Of a stretch of DNA of 64,000 nt, positions 1 to 9,218 are shown piece by piece. Source of the stretch: Candidatus Liberimonas magnetica (GTDB taxonomy: Bacteria > Elusimicrobiota > Endomicrobiia > Endomicrobiales > JAFGIL01). The stretch spans positions 172,023 to 236,022 of the forward strand of contig JAJAPY010000002.1 of assembly GCA_020523885.1 (NCBI GenBank). Direction: 5' to 3'. The notes under the pieces were generated by a model, which saw nothing but the letters and a program-made list of their open reading frames with translations, did no database searches and was not told the DNA's origin. The first letter of the stretch is position 1, and every line of letters starts with the position of its first letter. A program made the translations under genes and the position numbers.

Positions 1-1
1 T

Positions 2-58
2 AATTTAATTAAAAATATAATAATAACAAACCCAAATTATGAAGGAGAAATAAAAGAA
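2..58 (+). other. Open reading frame entering from the left edge, probable tail of a C-methyltransferase
   Basis: This stretch is open in the same frame as the CmcI-like gene that follows, with no stop from base 2. It reads ...IIITNPNYEGEIKEMLKK..., which resembles the end of the C-terminal domain of sugar C-methyltransferases (Methyltransf_14 family). It could be the 3' end of an upstream methyltransferase gene fused to, or read through into, the next gene. Only about 19 codons are visible, so the assignment rests on pattern memory. Confidence 0.4.
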
Positions 59-847
59 ATGTTAAAAAAAATGAGAAAAGAATTAAACTGTGTTAATCTG
101 GAAAGCAAAATGGACCCGGTTAATAGGTTCAACCTAGAAAGAAAAGAGAATGTAAAAGAAATGGCTAAGGATAAAGAATTCAGGAAAAATGTAAGCGAAT
201 TTATGATAAGAGCGGCAAAACATAAGTTTACTTACAATTTTGACTGGCTTGGTAGGCCAATAATTCAACATCCAGAAGACACTATGGCATTACAGGAAAT
301 AATATGGAAAATAAAGCCAGACTTAATTATTGAAACAGGTATTGCGCATGGTGGTTCATTGATATTTTCTGCTTCCATGCTTGAATTAATCGGCGGTAAT
401 GGAAAAGTCCTGGGAATAGATATAGACATTCGAAAACACAATAGAGTCGAGATAGAAAAACATAAGATGTTTAAACGAATTACAATGATCCAAGGTTCTT
501 CAGTCGCTGATGATATAATCAGGAAGGTTAGAAAATTCGCTAAAGGCAAAAAACGTGTGCTTGTATGCTTAGATTCAATGCACACGCATGAACATGTATT
601 AAAAGAATTGCAACTATATTCACCTTTAGTTAAAAAAGGGAGTTACCTGATAGTCTTTGATACAAATGTTGAAGACATGCCCAAAAGATTTTTCCCGGAC
701 CGCCCATGGGATAAAGGTAATAACCCAAAGACAGCTGTTTGGGAATTCCTAAAAACAAATGACAGGTTTGAGATTGACAAGGAAATAGAAAATAAACTGC
801 TTATAACAGAAGCTCCTGACGGCTTCTTGAAATGCATAAAGGAGTGA
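59..847 (+). CDS. Cephalosporin hydroxylase (CmcI)-family sugar-modifying protein
   Basis: CmcI and the related rhamnosyl O-methyltransferases have a SAM-methyltransferase Rossmann fold. In polysaccharide loci such proteins are thought to modify sugars, but the reaction is not settled. The core DWLGRPIIQ (about residues 62-70), the nucleotide-binding segment IETGIAHGGS (91-100), LGIDIDI (about 120-127) and VCLDSMHTHEHV are family hallmarks, and the sequence is complete to its C-terminus. The ATG at 59 has a GGAG at 44-47, but relatives usually begin near MDPVNRF, which here would be an ATG at 110 behind a weak GGAAAG. The frame is also open to the left edge, so the true N-terminus is uncertain. 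The stop at 845-847 lies three bases before the next gene. Confidence 0.8.
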   Translation: MLKKMRKELNCVNLESKMDPVNRFNLERKENVKEMAKDKEFRKNVSEFMIRAAKHKFTYNFDWLGRPIIQHPEDTMALQEIIWKIKPDLIIETGIAHGGSLIFSASMLELIGGNGKVLGIDIDIRKHNRVEIEKHKMFKRITMIQGSSVADDIIRKVRKFAKGKKRVLVCLDSMHTHEHVLKELQLYSPLVKKGSYLIVFDTNVEDMPKRFFPDRPWDKGNNPKTAVWEFLKTNDRFEIDKEIENKLLITEAPDGFLKCIKE

Positions 848-849
848 AT

Positions 850-1977
850 ATGGATCAAATAACTGTATCCGGGCCGTGGATAACAAAGAAAGAAATCAAT
901 TATGTAAAAGATGCCGTAACAAATGCCTGGTATGGAAATGCCAATATGTACCATCTGCGTTTTGAAAAGGCATTTGCCGGTTATTTAGGCGTAAAATATG
1001 CCATAGCATTGCCTTCCTGCACTTCCGCAATTCATTTATCTTTGCTGTCTTTGGGCATTAAAAAAGGCGATGAAGTTATTGTACCTGATATAACATGGAT
1101 CGCTTCTTGTGCTCCGGTTACATATGTAGGGGCAACCCCTGTGTTTGCCGATATTGATGAAAAAACCTGGTGTTTATCTGCAGAATCATTTGAAAAGAAC
1201 ATAACCAAAAGGACAAAGGCAGTGATTCCTGTTGACTTGTACGGAAATATGCCTGATATGGATAAGATACTCGCAATTGCCAGAAAACACAAGATTGCAG
1301 TTATTGAAGATGCAGCTGAAGCCTTAGGTTCCGAATATAAAAGACATAAAGCAGGCAGTATGGGAGATATAGGCGTATTTAGTTTCCATGGTTCTAAAAC
1401 TTTAACTACTGGTGAAGGCGGGATGTTGGTTACTGATAATGAAGATATTTACCAGAGGAGCCTTTTCTTAAGGGACCATGGGCGTAGGCCGAAAGGTAAA
1501 ATGTTCTGGAATACCGAAATCGCCTATAAATATAAAATGTCTAGTATGCAGGCGGCTTTGGGATTGGCACAGTTGGAGCGAGTGGAAGAATTGTTATCTA
1601 AGAAAATTAGAATATTTTCCTGGTATAAGAAAAACCTATCAGACTGTAAAGGTATTACTCTAAATTATGAAGAAAAAGGGACAAAAAATACCTATTGGAT
1701 GGTGACAGTTATATTGGACAAGCGATTTGGAATTAAAAAAGAACAGTTAATAAAACTTATGGAAGAAAAGAAAATTAGTTGCAGGCCGTATTTTTATCCG
1801 CTAAGCTCAATGCCTGCGTATAATAATTTCAAACAAGCGAAAAAGGCTAGAAAATATAACAAAATAAGCTATCAGATCAGCCCGTGGGGAATTAATTTGC
1901 CATGTGGATTAAATTTGACAGAAGAAAAAGTCAGATATGTATGTAAGGCTCTAAAAACGATAATTGGTGTTAATTAA
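850..1977 (+). CDS. DegT/DnrJ/EryC1 family sugar aminotransferase
   Basis: This is a PLP-dependent aminotransferase that would convert a 4-keto or 3-keto nucleotide sugar to an amino sugar, in the cytoplasm, for surface polysaccharide. It is 375 residues, normal for the family. The PLP lysine is K183 in SFHGSK, followed by TLTTGEGG, and the cofactor-binding aspartate is D154 in VIEDAAEALG. I chose the ATG at 850 because AAAGGAG at 838-844 precedes it and it starts just after the upstream stop. An upstream ATG at 832 would overlap the CmcI-like gene and add only six residues. No sugar 4,6-dehydratase is adjacent, so the keto-sugar substrate cannot be deduced. Confidence 0.85.
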   Translation: MDQITVSGPWITKKEINYVKDAVTNAWYGNANMYHLRFEKAFAGYLGVKYAIALPSCTSAIHLSLLSLGIKKGDEVIVPDITWIASCAPVTYVGATPVFADIDEKTWCLSAESFEKNITKRTKAVIPVDLYGNMPDMDKILAIARKHKIAVIEDAAEALGSEYKRHKAGSMGDIGVFSFHGSKTLTTGEGGMLVTDNEDIYQRSLFLRDHGRRPKGKMFWNTEIAYKYKMSSMQAALGLAQLERVEELLSKKIRIFSWYKKNLSDCKGITLNYEEKGTKNTYWMVTVILDKRFGIKKEQLIKLMEEKKISCRPYFYPLSSMPAYNNFKQAKKARKYNKISYQISPWGINLPCGLNLTEEKVRYVCKALKTIIGVN

Positions 1978-2000
1978 ATGTATGGGAATTTTTAATGTCG

Positions 2001-2073
2001 CCTGTTATTCCGAGGTAACGAGGAATCTTGACTTTTAAAATATTTCTCCTCGCCTTGCTCGTCAAAATGACAG
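2001..2073 (+). repeat. Intergenic inverted-repeat element
   Basis: The 126-base gap contains an imperfect inverted repeat. CTGTTATTCCGAG on the left pairs with CTCGTCAAAATGACAG on the right, and GAGG..CGAGGAATC and CTCCTCGCC..CTCG lie inside. This resembles the short palindromic elements of the type TGTCATTCCGAG that are scattered in many genomes. No T-tract follows, so it is not an obvious terminator. Confidence 0.6.
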
Positions 2074-2103
2074 ATTTCGTATGAGTTGCAAAGCTTGATA
2101 TAG

Positions 2104-3108
2104 ATGGAAACAAATATCCAGAAACCATTATTTTCTATAGGAGTAACAACCTTTGACAGGGTAGATATGTTAAAAGAAACTCTAAATTCAATATTAAATC
2201 AGACTTTTACTGATTTTGAAGTTATTGTCAGCAATAATAATCCTGATAAAACAATTTCAGCAGATAATCTAGGGATTTTCGATGCACGAATACGTTACAT
2301 AAATCAAAAGAAAGATCTTGGTCAATTGGGCAATCAGAATTTCCTGCTTTCCCAAGCCAAAGGCAGATACTTTACCTGGACAGCAGATGATGACCTGTAT
2401 TCGGCGCAATTTTTAGAAGCGGTAAATTTATCGTTAATAAATTATAATTTCCCATCTTGTGTTTATACTTCATATGACCTTATATATGATAATATTCTAA
2501 AGCCAAAACAACCCGTTAGAATCGAACCTCAGGAGTTCAAAGGTTATGAGTTTCTTAACTTATATTGCAAAGGTAAGCTAAAGGCAATTGGTGTTATGGG
2601 GGTTTTTGACACAAACTATTTAAAGAGCATAGGCGGGCTTGAAGATCTTAGCAAAGATAAGGATGGAAGAGGATTATATTGTGAATACATGATTCTTTTA
2701 AAATCAAGCGAACTTGAAAAAATAGTACATATAAATTCACCTTTAGTTTACTATCGCGTTCATAAAGATGCATGGGGTATATCAAACACAAATGTTGACC
2801 AATACATGATAGCTGGAGAAAGGCTTATCAGCAGCAGTATCGATATTTTGAAACGCGATAAAAAATCATTTTTGTCGAATATTTATTTTTTTCTTAAATT
2901 AACTATTTATAACTATATTTCAGTATTGGGAAGGGCAAGAGGCCTATTATTTAAAGACATCATTCAATATTTATATTCCATAAAAAAACGTTTATTTGTC
3001 TTAAAGGAAGCAGGATTGTACAATACTGCAATTTTGGTATTATTAGCAGTTAGTTTACATATTACAGCAAGCTTAATATGGAACAGAGTAAAAAACATTA
3101 TAAAATAG
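2104..3108 (+). CDS. Family 2 glycosyltransferase
   Basis: A GT-A fold glycosyltransferase that would add one sugar from a nucleotide donor during repeat-unit assembly at the inner membrane. The N-terminal SIGVTTFDRVDMLKETLNSIL is the usual GT2 start and the metal-binding acidic run is TADDD at residues 94-97. The catalytic domain covers roughly residues 8-230. Residues about 304-325 form a hydrophobic stretch that may associate with the membrane. No strong ribosome site precedes the ATG at 2104, which lies after an intergenic repeat. The donor and acceptor cannot be told from sequence. Confidence 0.8.
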   Translation: METNIQKPLFSIGVTTFDRVDMLKETLNSILNQTFTDFEVIVSNNNPDKTISADNLGIFDARIRYINQKKDLGQLGNQNFLLSQAKGRYFTWTADDDLYSAQFLEAVNLSLINYNFPSCVYTSYDLIYDNILKPKQPVRIEPQEFKGYEFLNLYCKGKLKAIGVMGVFDTNYLKSIGGLEDLSKDKDGRGLYCEYMILLKSSELEKIVHINSPLVYYRVHKDAWGISNTNVDQYMIAGERLISSSIDILKRDKKSFLSNIYFFLKLTIYNYISVLGRARGLLFKDIIQYLYSIKKRLFVLKEAGLYNTAILVLLAVSLHITASLIWNRVKNIIK

Positions 3109-3125
3109 TAGGAGTATTGATAAAC

Positions 3126-3716
3126 ATGTATAAGTGCGTGATAACAAAAATATTAGAGATAATGAATAAATATAAAATCTATGTGCTTTTTATGATTTTG
3201 ATTTCTGTTAATATCTATTATAACAGCTATTTAAGAATAGTAGTTTCTGCAATAAAGAATATTAAGGTAGAACAAAAACATATTAAAGAGAACGGATATA
3301 TACCGTTTTATTTAACCTATGGTGCAGCTGGACTTCCAATTGGTGGCGGTATTCGTATAGGATACGTTTTAAATAATGGTTATATAAATGAAAAGAATAA
3401 AAAAACTGAACTCATCATCCCATTTGCTGAAGGTGGTTTTGCGTATGAACTTCCGTTATATTACTATGCATTTCCCATAAAACTGAGCATTAAAAGCTAT
3501 AATTTTTTTATTCCTTTTGATGTTCAAGAAAAGATAGCAAAAGAATGCAAAAATGATCTATTTGAACTGGCAGGCTGGGGAGGCGGAGGGGCGGTCAGGA
3601 TAGTAAAAAATGACGAAAAAGTTAATTATTTATTTATTTCAAGTCACCCGGGTACATATGCAGGGTACTATATTATTCTAGGTAAAAATAAGGCGAAAGA
3701 ATGGAATTTATTGTAA
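3126..3716 (+). CDS. Hypothetical protein with one N-terminal membrane segment
   Basis: I do not recognise this family. The 196-residue protein has one hydrophobic segment near residues 17-36 (YKIYVLFMILISVNIYY) and a mainly polar remainder with glycine-rich turns such as GAAGLPIGGGIR and GGWGGGGAVR-like motifs, suggesting an anchored periplasmic or outer-face domain. The start at 3126 is chosen because AGGAG at 3111-3115 precedes it. An upstream ATG at 3078 would overlap the glycosyltransferase by 31 bases and has no such site. Its 3' end overlaps the next gene by 16 bases, so the two are probably translated together and may work as a pair. Confidence 0.6.
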   Translation: MYKCVITKILEIMNKYKIYVLFMILISVNIYYNSYLRIVVSAIKNIKVEQKHIKENGYIPFYLTYGAAGLPIGGGIRIGYVLNNGYINEKNKKTELIIPFAEGGFAYELPLYYYAFPIKLSIKSYNFFIPFDVQEKIAKECKNDLFELAGWGGGGAVRIVKNDEKVNYLFISSHPGTYAGYYIILGKNKAKEWNLL

Positions 3717-5230
3717 ATAACGGTATATATCTATTGGGCTATAGTTTCTTGCTGGTTTTCTGCAGAAAGAATAGTTTTCTTTTAATGTTGTCATTGAGTT
3801 TTGCAACAGGGATAGCTGTGATAGTATATCTTTTGTTGTTTTTGTCTTTTCTTAAATTGCCGATAAACGTGCCATTTATGTATTTTTATATTTTATTTTC
3901 AATAAGTATATTTTTTATTATTTCCCATGTACGTTTCGGTGTGTACAATAAAAAGGATGTTTTAAATATAATTTTACATTTATCAGTATTTTCTTTACTG
4001 GTATGCGTTTGTTCTTTCATTGTAAGGTATCTGCCTATATTTGAGTACACCCATGATAGTTTTATTTGTTACGACGGACCTGGAAAAGTATTTGCTGCTA
4101 GTAACAGTATTTTGCTACCAAATTATTTCCCTTATAAGTTGGTCCCTTATAAGCTCTTGGGCGGCATTCACCCGCCGTTTACTTATTTAATGTATTCTTT
4201 AAGATATATATTTTCTTTAAATTATTTTGAAATGTTTTTTATATTCTTTAGCCTTTCTTTAACGATTTATATTTATCAGAATTTAAAAACATTAGTATCT
4301 AATACATTATCATTTTTAATAGCATTGCTTTTTATAACAACTCCTTTTGTATCTGCATTAGTTAATACGGCATTAAATAATTCGATATATACCTATTATA
4401 TAACTGTTGGCGCAGTTATGGTTATTACGAAACTTTATAGAAAAGACATTTCTTTGTTTTTAACGGGCTTTTATATTTCGACGGCATTATTAATACGGTT
4501 AGAAGCCATAATTTACGTTTTTCCTTTATTGGTGTTTGTATTGTATTACTGTATTGAGGATTACATTGAAAACAAGGAGATGCTCTATTTTAGTATCTCT
4601 ATTCTAATATTTTTCGGAATTTACTTTGTATTAAGGCATTTGTTGGGTGTAAAGTCATATCCTCAATTATTATATATGCTATTATTTACAACTGCAGTAT
4701 TTTTGATAAACAAATATAAAAATAAATTAAAAGAAGGACTGTTTAAAACATTATTATTCTTAAAAAATGGCAGAGGGATAATAGAAATAATATTATTGAT
4801 TTTAATGTTATTGTTTGCATGGTATTCTTTAAATATCAATACAAAAGGTTTACTATTCATCACAAATACTATAGCTAACATCTATAAAAGCATTATTTCA
4901 AATATTTATTATATGAAAAAGCCTGATTTGTGGGGAATAAATTGGGTACTAATATTTGCGCTAATACTTATTAAATATGTTTCTAACAGGGACTTATTTA
5001 TAAGTAAAGAGCTGTTATTATATGTAATTTATGTTGTTTGCTATTTTATGGTTAAGGTACTAATATATTCGTTTCCGCCTTTGTCTGACGTTTTAGCTCA
5101 GTATAGTTGGCATAACTATCTAAGTGTAAATAGAATGTTGTTGCATATATATCCGATTCTGCTTATAATCGCAGCATATTTGTTTAGAGAAAGAGCTATT
5201 GATTACATCAGTGATACAAAGACACAGTAA
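3701..5230 (+). CDS. Polytopic membrane protein, possibly GT-C type glycosyltransferase
   Basis: This 509-residue protein is hydrophobic nearly throughout, with about ten to twelve predicted membrane segments. An extended loop follows the third or fourth segment (EYTHDSFICYDGPGKVFAASN...GIHPPFTYLMYSL). An early acidic loop followed by many helices is the layout of GT-C enzymes that use polyprenyl-phosphate sugars, but I see no diagnostic motif, so this is inference. It overlaps the 3' end of the gene at 3126 by 16 bases. The two polyprenyl-phosphate-sugar-synthase-like proteins downstream could supply its donor. A Wzy-like role is also possible. Confidence 0.55.
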   Translation: MEFIVNNGIYLLGYSFLLVFCRKNSFLLMLSLSFATGIAVIVYLLLFLSFLKLPINVPFMYFYILFSISIFFIISHVRFGVYNKKDVLNIILHLSVFSLLVCVCSFIVRYLPIFEYTHDSFICYDGPGKVFAASNSILLPNYFPYKLVPYKLLGGIHPPFTYLMYSLRYIFSLNYFEMFFIFFSLSLTIYIYQNLKTLVSNTLSFLIALLFITTPFVSALVNTALNNSIYTYYITVGAVMVITKLYRKDISLFLTGFYISTALLIRLEAIIYVFPLLVFVLYYCIEDYIENKEMLYFSISILIFFGIYFVLRHLLGVKSYPQLLYMLLFTTAVFLINKYKNKLKEGLFKTLLFLKNGRGIIEIILLILMLLFAWYSLNINTKGLLFITNTIANIYKSIISNIYYMKKPDLWGINWVLIFALILIKYVSNRDLFISKELLLYVIYVVCYFMVKVLIYSFPPLSDVLAQYSWHNYLSVNRMLLHIYPILLIIAAYLFRERAIDYISDTKTQ

Positions 5231-5307
5231 GTTTTAGCTATTCCATAAAAGTTATGAATAATAATTATCATTATTTCTTAAAAGTTTTAGCATAAAGGAG
5301 AAACAAA

Positions 5308-6147
5308 ATGGATAATAAAGTATCGCTGATAATTCCAGCATATAATGAAGAGGTTTCGATAAAACTCGTATTAAAACAGATTAATTCTGTAAACGGTATT
5401 GATGAAGTAATAGTTGTTGATGACGGCTCAACAGACTCTACGGCAAAGATTGCCAGAGAGAGTGGCGTAAAAGTAATCTCAAATCTATACAACATCGGCT
5501 ATGGAGCATCTATAAAAAATGGGATAATGAAAGCAAAAAATAACCTTATAGCAATAATTGACGCAGACGGAACATACCAGCCGGAAGATATTCCTAAAAT
5601 GCTTGAATATATCGAGCACTATGATATGGTAGTTGGAGAAAGGAATAAATCGAGCATAGAAACTTCAAGAAGGCCCGCTAAATGGGTACTAAACAAACTT
5701 GCAAATTATCTTTCCGGCATAAAAATACCGGATTTAAACTCAGGTTTAAGGATTTTCCGAAAAGATGTTGCTATGAAATATTTCAATATCTTGCCTGCAG
5801 GATTTTCTTTTACTACAACCATTACTCTCGCATTACTCAGTAATAATTATATCGTTAAATATGTGCCTGTAAGCTATCATAAAAGAGGAGGAAAGTCCAA
5901 GATTAAACCAATGAATGATACACTGAATTTTATTCAATTGATTATCAGAACAACCATGTATTTTAATCCGTTAAAAATATTTTTGCCAATAAGTTTAACG
6001 CTTATTTCTATGGGTGGATTAATAATTATTGCTCATTTAATAATTTACCAGACTATCAACAAAAGTTCAGTATTGATAATACTTTCTGGGTTGCAGATAC
6101 TTGCAATAGGTATGCTTGCAGATTTAATAGATAAAAGGATGCAATAA
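5308..6147 (+). CDS. DPM1/DPG-synthase-like GT2, copy 1 of a duplicated pair
   Basis: The family transfers a sugar from a nucleotide donor to a polyprenyl phosphate carrier on the cytoplasmic face. Evidence is the N-terminal VSLIIPAYNEE (residues 5-15), VIVVDDGSTDST (34-45), the DAD motif at 85-87 within IAIIDADGTYQPED, and ERNKSS...RRPAKWVLNKLANYLSG...DLNSGLRIFR. Two C-terminal membrane segments lie near residues 219-243 and 248-270. A good AGGAGA precedes the ATG. It closely resembles the protein at 8376-9218, including the C-terminal LSGLQILAIGM, so the two are paralogues. A methyltransferase and a B12-radical SAM gene follow directly. Confidence 0.85.
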   Translation: MDNKVSLIIPAYNEEVSIKLVLKQINSVNGIDEVIVVDDGSTDSTAKIARESGVKVISNLYNIGYGASIKNGIMKAKNNLIAIIDADGTYQPEDIPKMLEYIEHYDMVVGERNKSSIETSRRPAKWVLNKLANYLSGIKIPDLNSGLRIFRKDVAMKYFNILPAGFSFTTTITLALLSNNYIVKYVPVSYHKRGGKSKIKPMNDTLNFIQLIIRTTMYFNPLKIFLPISLTLISMGGLIIIAHLIIYQTINKSSVLIILSGLQILAIGMLADLIDKRMQ

Positions 6148-6190
6148 TTAATATGTTACTTATTATTCCGCAAATAGAGGAGCCCCTTTA

Positions 6191-6862
6191 ATGGATTTGG
6201 AATTTCAAAAAAAGTTTTGGGAAAGTTCAAAAGAAAAAAGAAGGAAACCAGAGCATCCGGTAATTAGATATATTTATTCCAAGATAACATATTATTTGAA
6301 GGGTCTGAACGCAGGTGTTAATGGCACAAAGATACTCGATGTAGGTTGCGGAAATGGGTTTCTAACATATTATTTAGAAAAGTGTTTCAGTGTTGTCGGT
6401 TTGGACTATTCTAAGGAGATGCTACGGATAAATCCATGTAAAAACCTTGTTTTAGGGGATGTGACCGCTTTACCTTTCGAAGATAAATCATTTGATATAG
6501 TAGTTTGTTCCGGCCTGTTACACCATCTGGATGAAACCAGTATTAGAAAAGCTCTAAAGGAGATGAAAAGAGTAAGTAGGAATTATGTTGTATGCTGTGA
6601 ACCAAACAGGTATAACCCTATGGTGTTTTTATTCAGTATTGTAAAAAAAGAAGAGAGGGGAACATTAAAGATTTCAAAAAATTATTTACTAAACCAATTG
6701 TGTGACGGGGAGTATTGCCTTTCAGATGTGTTTACAGTTGGTTTGGTTCCTCCAAATAAAACACCGGTGTTTATTTTGCCATTTTTGAAAATGTTAGACA
6801 GCAGTGCTTTGCTTAATAAGATCCTTGGTATATCAATTTTTGTTATTGTAAAAAGGAAATGA
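6191..6862 (+). CDS. Class I SAM-dependent methyltransferase
   Basis: A methyltransferase of the type-11 class. Motif I is ILDVGCGNG at residues 48-56, followed by VVGLDYSKEML and LVLGDVTALPFEDKSFDIVVCSGLLHHLDE, all canonical. The last 20 residues are hydrophobic (LLNKILGISIFVIVKRK). GAGGAG precedes the ATG at a usable distance. It sits between the first GT2 and the first B12-radical SAM gene; the second copy of that module has no equivalent. The acceptor is unknown and may be a lipid carrier or a sugar. Confidence 0.8.
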   Translation: MDLEFQKKFWESSKEKRRKPEHPVIRYIYSKITYYLKGLNAGVNGTKILDVGCGNGFLTYYLEKCFSVVGLDYSKEMLRINPCKNLVLGDVTALPFEDKSFDIVVCSGLLHHLDETSIRKALKEMKRVSRNYVVCCEPNRYNPMVFLFSIVKKEERGTLKISKNYLLNQLCDGEYCLSDVFTVGLVPPNKTPVFILPFLKMLDSSALLNKILGISIFVIVKRK

Positions 6863-6871
6863 GGTGTGTAA

Positions 6872-8290
6872 ATGAATATCCTATTAGTTAATCCTCCCTT
6901 TGCTAATTACGGAGGCGTTGTAGGCCATGGAGGCAAGGCAGCTCCTCTCAATCTAGCGTATATCGCATCATATATTATGCAGCAAAGGCCCAAGAATACT
7001 GTTAATATACTTGACTGTGAGGGAGAATCTCTGAATTATGAAACTATCGAGAAGAATATCTCTAAATACAAGCCTCATATAGTCGGTATAACATCGCCTA
7101 CTCCGGCTTATGAACAAGTATTGAAAATATGCCGCATAGTAAAAAGTATTGATCAAAAAACAAATGTAATATTAGGAGGGCCGCATCCTACTTCTCTTCC
7201 GGAAGAGACATTGTCTCATGATGATGTGGATTTTGTGGTTATAGGAGAAGGCGAGCTCACAGTGATAGAGTTGCTGGATTCTATTGAATCTGGTTCAAAA
7301 GATTATTCAAATATAGACGGTATTGCGTATCGTGGGGAGAACAGCAATGTTGTATTTACAAAAGAAAGGAAGTTTATAGAAGATTTAGATATACTTCCAT
7401 TTCCTGCCAGGCAATTATTGCCGATAGAAGCGTATTATCTGCCTCCAACAAAAAAAGTTGGGAGCGGAAAGGCAACGAATATGATTACCGGCAGAGGGTG
7501 CCCTTACAACTGCGGGTTTTGTTTGTCTGAATGCACATGGAAAAGAGAATACCGTTCAAGATCTATAGAAAACGTTGTTGCTGAAATTGAAGAGTGTATT
7601 ACTAAATATGGGCTTAATGAATTTTCTTTCCACGATGAGCTTTTTACGGGGAACAAGAAAAGGCTGCTCGCTTTATGCGAGGAAATAATAAAGCATGATC
7701 TTAAGATTTCATGGGTTTGTCAATCTCGTGTTGACCATGTTGACAAAGAAATATTGGATATGATTAAAAAATCCGGATGTAAGAAAATCAGCTACGGATT
7801 TGAATCAGGTTCTCAAATTATATTAAACAAGATGAACAAACGTGCAAATCTGGATCAGGCACGAATTGCTGTAAAAATAACCAAAGAAGCCGGGCTTAAA
7901 ATCGTGGGCGGATTTATGCTTGGCTATATTGGCGAAACCGTTGAAACAATAAAGGAGACAATTGCCTTCGCTAAAGAACTGGATCTTGATACTGCCGCAT
8001 TTTTTATAGCCATTCCTTACCCAGGTACTGATTTTTATAATGAAGCAAAAACACTTGGTTTTTTGAGGGCTGATATAAAGTGGAATGATTATGCAATTGT
8101 TTCTAAACAAAGGCCTCCGATGGAATTGCCGAATTTAACCAGCAAAGAACTGGATAGATGGAAAAAACAGGCATACAAAGACTTCTACCTTAGGCCGCGA
8201 TATTTGCTTAAAATACTTTCGTCGGTTAGATCTGTTTCAGATGTAAAGAATTTGATCTTGGGCCTAAAAATATTCCTTCAAATAACATAA
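6872..8290 (+). CDS. B12-binding radical SAM protein, copy 1
   Basis: Residues 1-175 form a cobalamin-binding Rossmann domain (MNILLVNPPF at the start, NVILGGPHPTSLPEE and VVIGEGE later). A radical SAM domain follows, with the 4Fe-4S motif CPYNCGFC at residues 210-217. I see no DxHxxG cobalamin ligand, as is common in this class. Members usually perform radical methylations or rearrangements on unactivated carbons. In a polysaccharide locus the target could be a sugar, a lipid carrier or a lipid, but this is inference. It begins ten bases after the methyltransferase gene. It is a paralogue of the protein at 9215, which has its cluster motif at the same residue number. Confidence 0.88.
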   Translation: MNILLVNPPFANYGGVVGHGGKAAPLNLAYIASYIMQQRPKNTVNILDCEGESLNYETIEKNISKYKPHIVGITSPTPAYEQVLKICRIVKSIDQKTNVILGGPHPTSLPEETLSHDDVDFVVIGEGELTVIELLDSIESGSKDYSNIDGIAYRGENSNVVFTKERKFIEDLDILPFPARQLLPIEAYYLPPTKKVGSGKATNMITGRGCPYNCGFCLSECTWKREYRSRSIENVVAEIEECITKYGLNEFSFHDELFTGNKKRLLALCEEIIKHDLKISWVCQSRVDHVDKEILDMIKKSGCKKISYGFESGSQIILNKMNKRANLDQARIAVKITKEAGLKIVGGFMLGYIGETVETIKETIAFAKELDLDTAAFFIAIPYPGTDFYNEAKTLGFLRADIKWNDYAIVSKQRPPMELPNLTSKELDRWKKQAYKDFYLRPRYLLKILSSVRSVSDVKNLILGLKIFLQIT

Positions 8291-8375
8291 TAATCGCTAA
8301 TAAGGGATATACACAATTTAAAGTTAATAGAGTAAGTTGTTTTGACCTGTCCTTAGCGAGGTAAAAGAGGTAAAT

Positions 8376-9218
8376 ATGGAAATCAAAATGTCGCTTATTA
8401 TGCCTGCTTGTAATGAAGAAATTGCTATACGAGCAGTGTTAGAACAAGTAAAACATATAAATGATATTGACGAAGTGATAGTAATTGACGATGGGTCAAC
8501 GGATTCTACCGCAAAAATTGCCAGAGAATGCGGCGCCAAAGTGTTTTCTAATACCTATACCGTCGGTTACGGAGCTTCGATAAAAACCGGTATAAGAAAG
8601 GCAAAAAACAACCTTATAGCGATAATAGATGCGGACGGGACCTATCAACCTGAAGATATCTCTAAAATGTTGGAATATATAGAATCCTTTGATATGGTTG
8701 TCGGTGAAAGGCCTAAAGCCAGCATAGAAGCTTCAAGAAGGCCCGCGAAATGGGCACTCAGTAAGCTTGCCAATTATCTTTCCGGCATAACAATCCCAGA
8801 CTTAAATTCAGGCTTAAGGATATTTAGTAGAGACATTGCCTTAAAATATTTCAATCTCTTGCCTCAGGGTTTTTCTTTTACTACTACAATTACGCTGGCA
8901 ATGTTAAATAATAACTATACTGTTAAATTTGTGCCAATAAGTTATAAAAAAAGAAACGGTAAATCCAAAATAAAGCCGTTCCAGGATACTCTTACTTTTA
9001 TTAAACTAATCGTTCGGACGATAATGTATTTTAACCCTCTAAAGGTGTTTTTGCCTATAAGCCTACCTCTTATTATTATTGGCGCATTAATTGCAACTTA
9101 CCATGTAATATTTTTTCACAGTGTTAACAAAAGCTCTATACTTATGACTGTTTCCGGATTACAGATACTTGCCATAGGGATGATTGCAGATCTAATAAAC
9201 AGAAGACTACAACAATGA
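8376..9218 (+). CDS. DPM1/DPG-synthase-like GT2, copy 2 of a duplicated pair
   Basis: It has the same architecture as the protein at 5308: MSLIMPACNEE at the N-terminus, VIDDGSTDSTAKIARECG, the DAD motif in IAIIDADGTYQPED, SRRPAKWALSKLANYLSG, and two C-terminal membrane segments ending in SGLQILAIGMIADLI. It should make a polyprenyl-phosphate-linked sugar at the inner membrane. The stop overlaps the start of the next radical SAM gene by four bases (ATGA), so the two are translationally coupled. Divergence from copy 1 is spread along the whole protein, which points to an old duplication or import of a second module rather than a recent assembly artefact. Confidence 0.85.
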   Translation: MEIKMSLIMPACNEEIAIRAVLEQVKHINDIDEVIVIDDGSTDSTAKIARECGAKVFSNTYTVGYGASIKTGIRKAKNNLIAIIDADGTYQPEDISKMLEYIESFDMVVGERPKASIEASRRPAKWALSKLANYLSGITIPDLNSGLRIFSRDIALKYFNLLPQGFSFTTTITLAMLNNNYTVKFVPISYKKRNGKSKIKPFQDTLTFIKLIVRTIMYFNPLKVFLPISLPLIIIGALIATYHVIFFHSVNKSSILMTVSGLQILAIGMIADLINRRLQQ

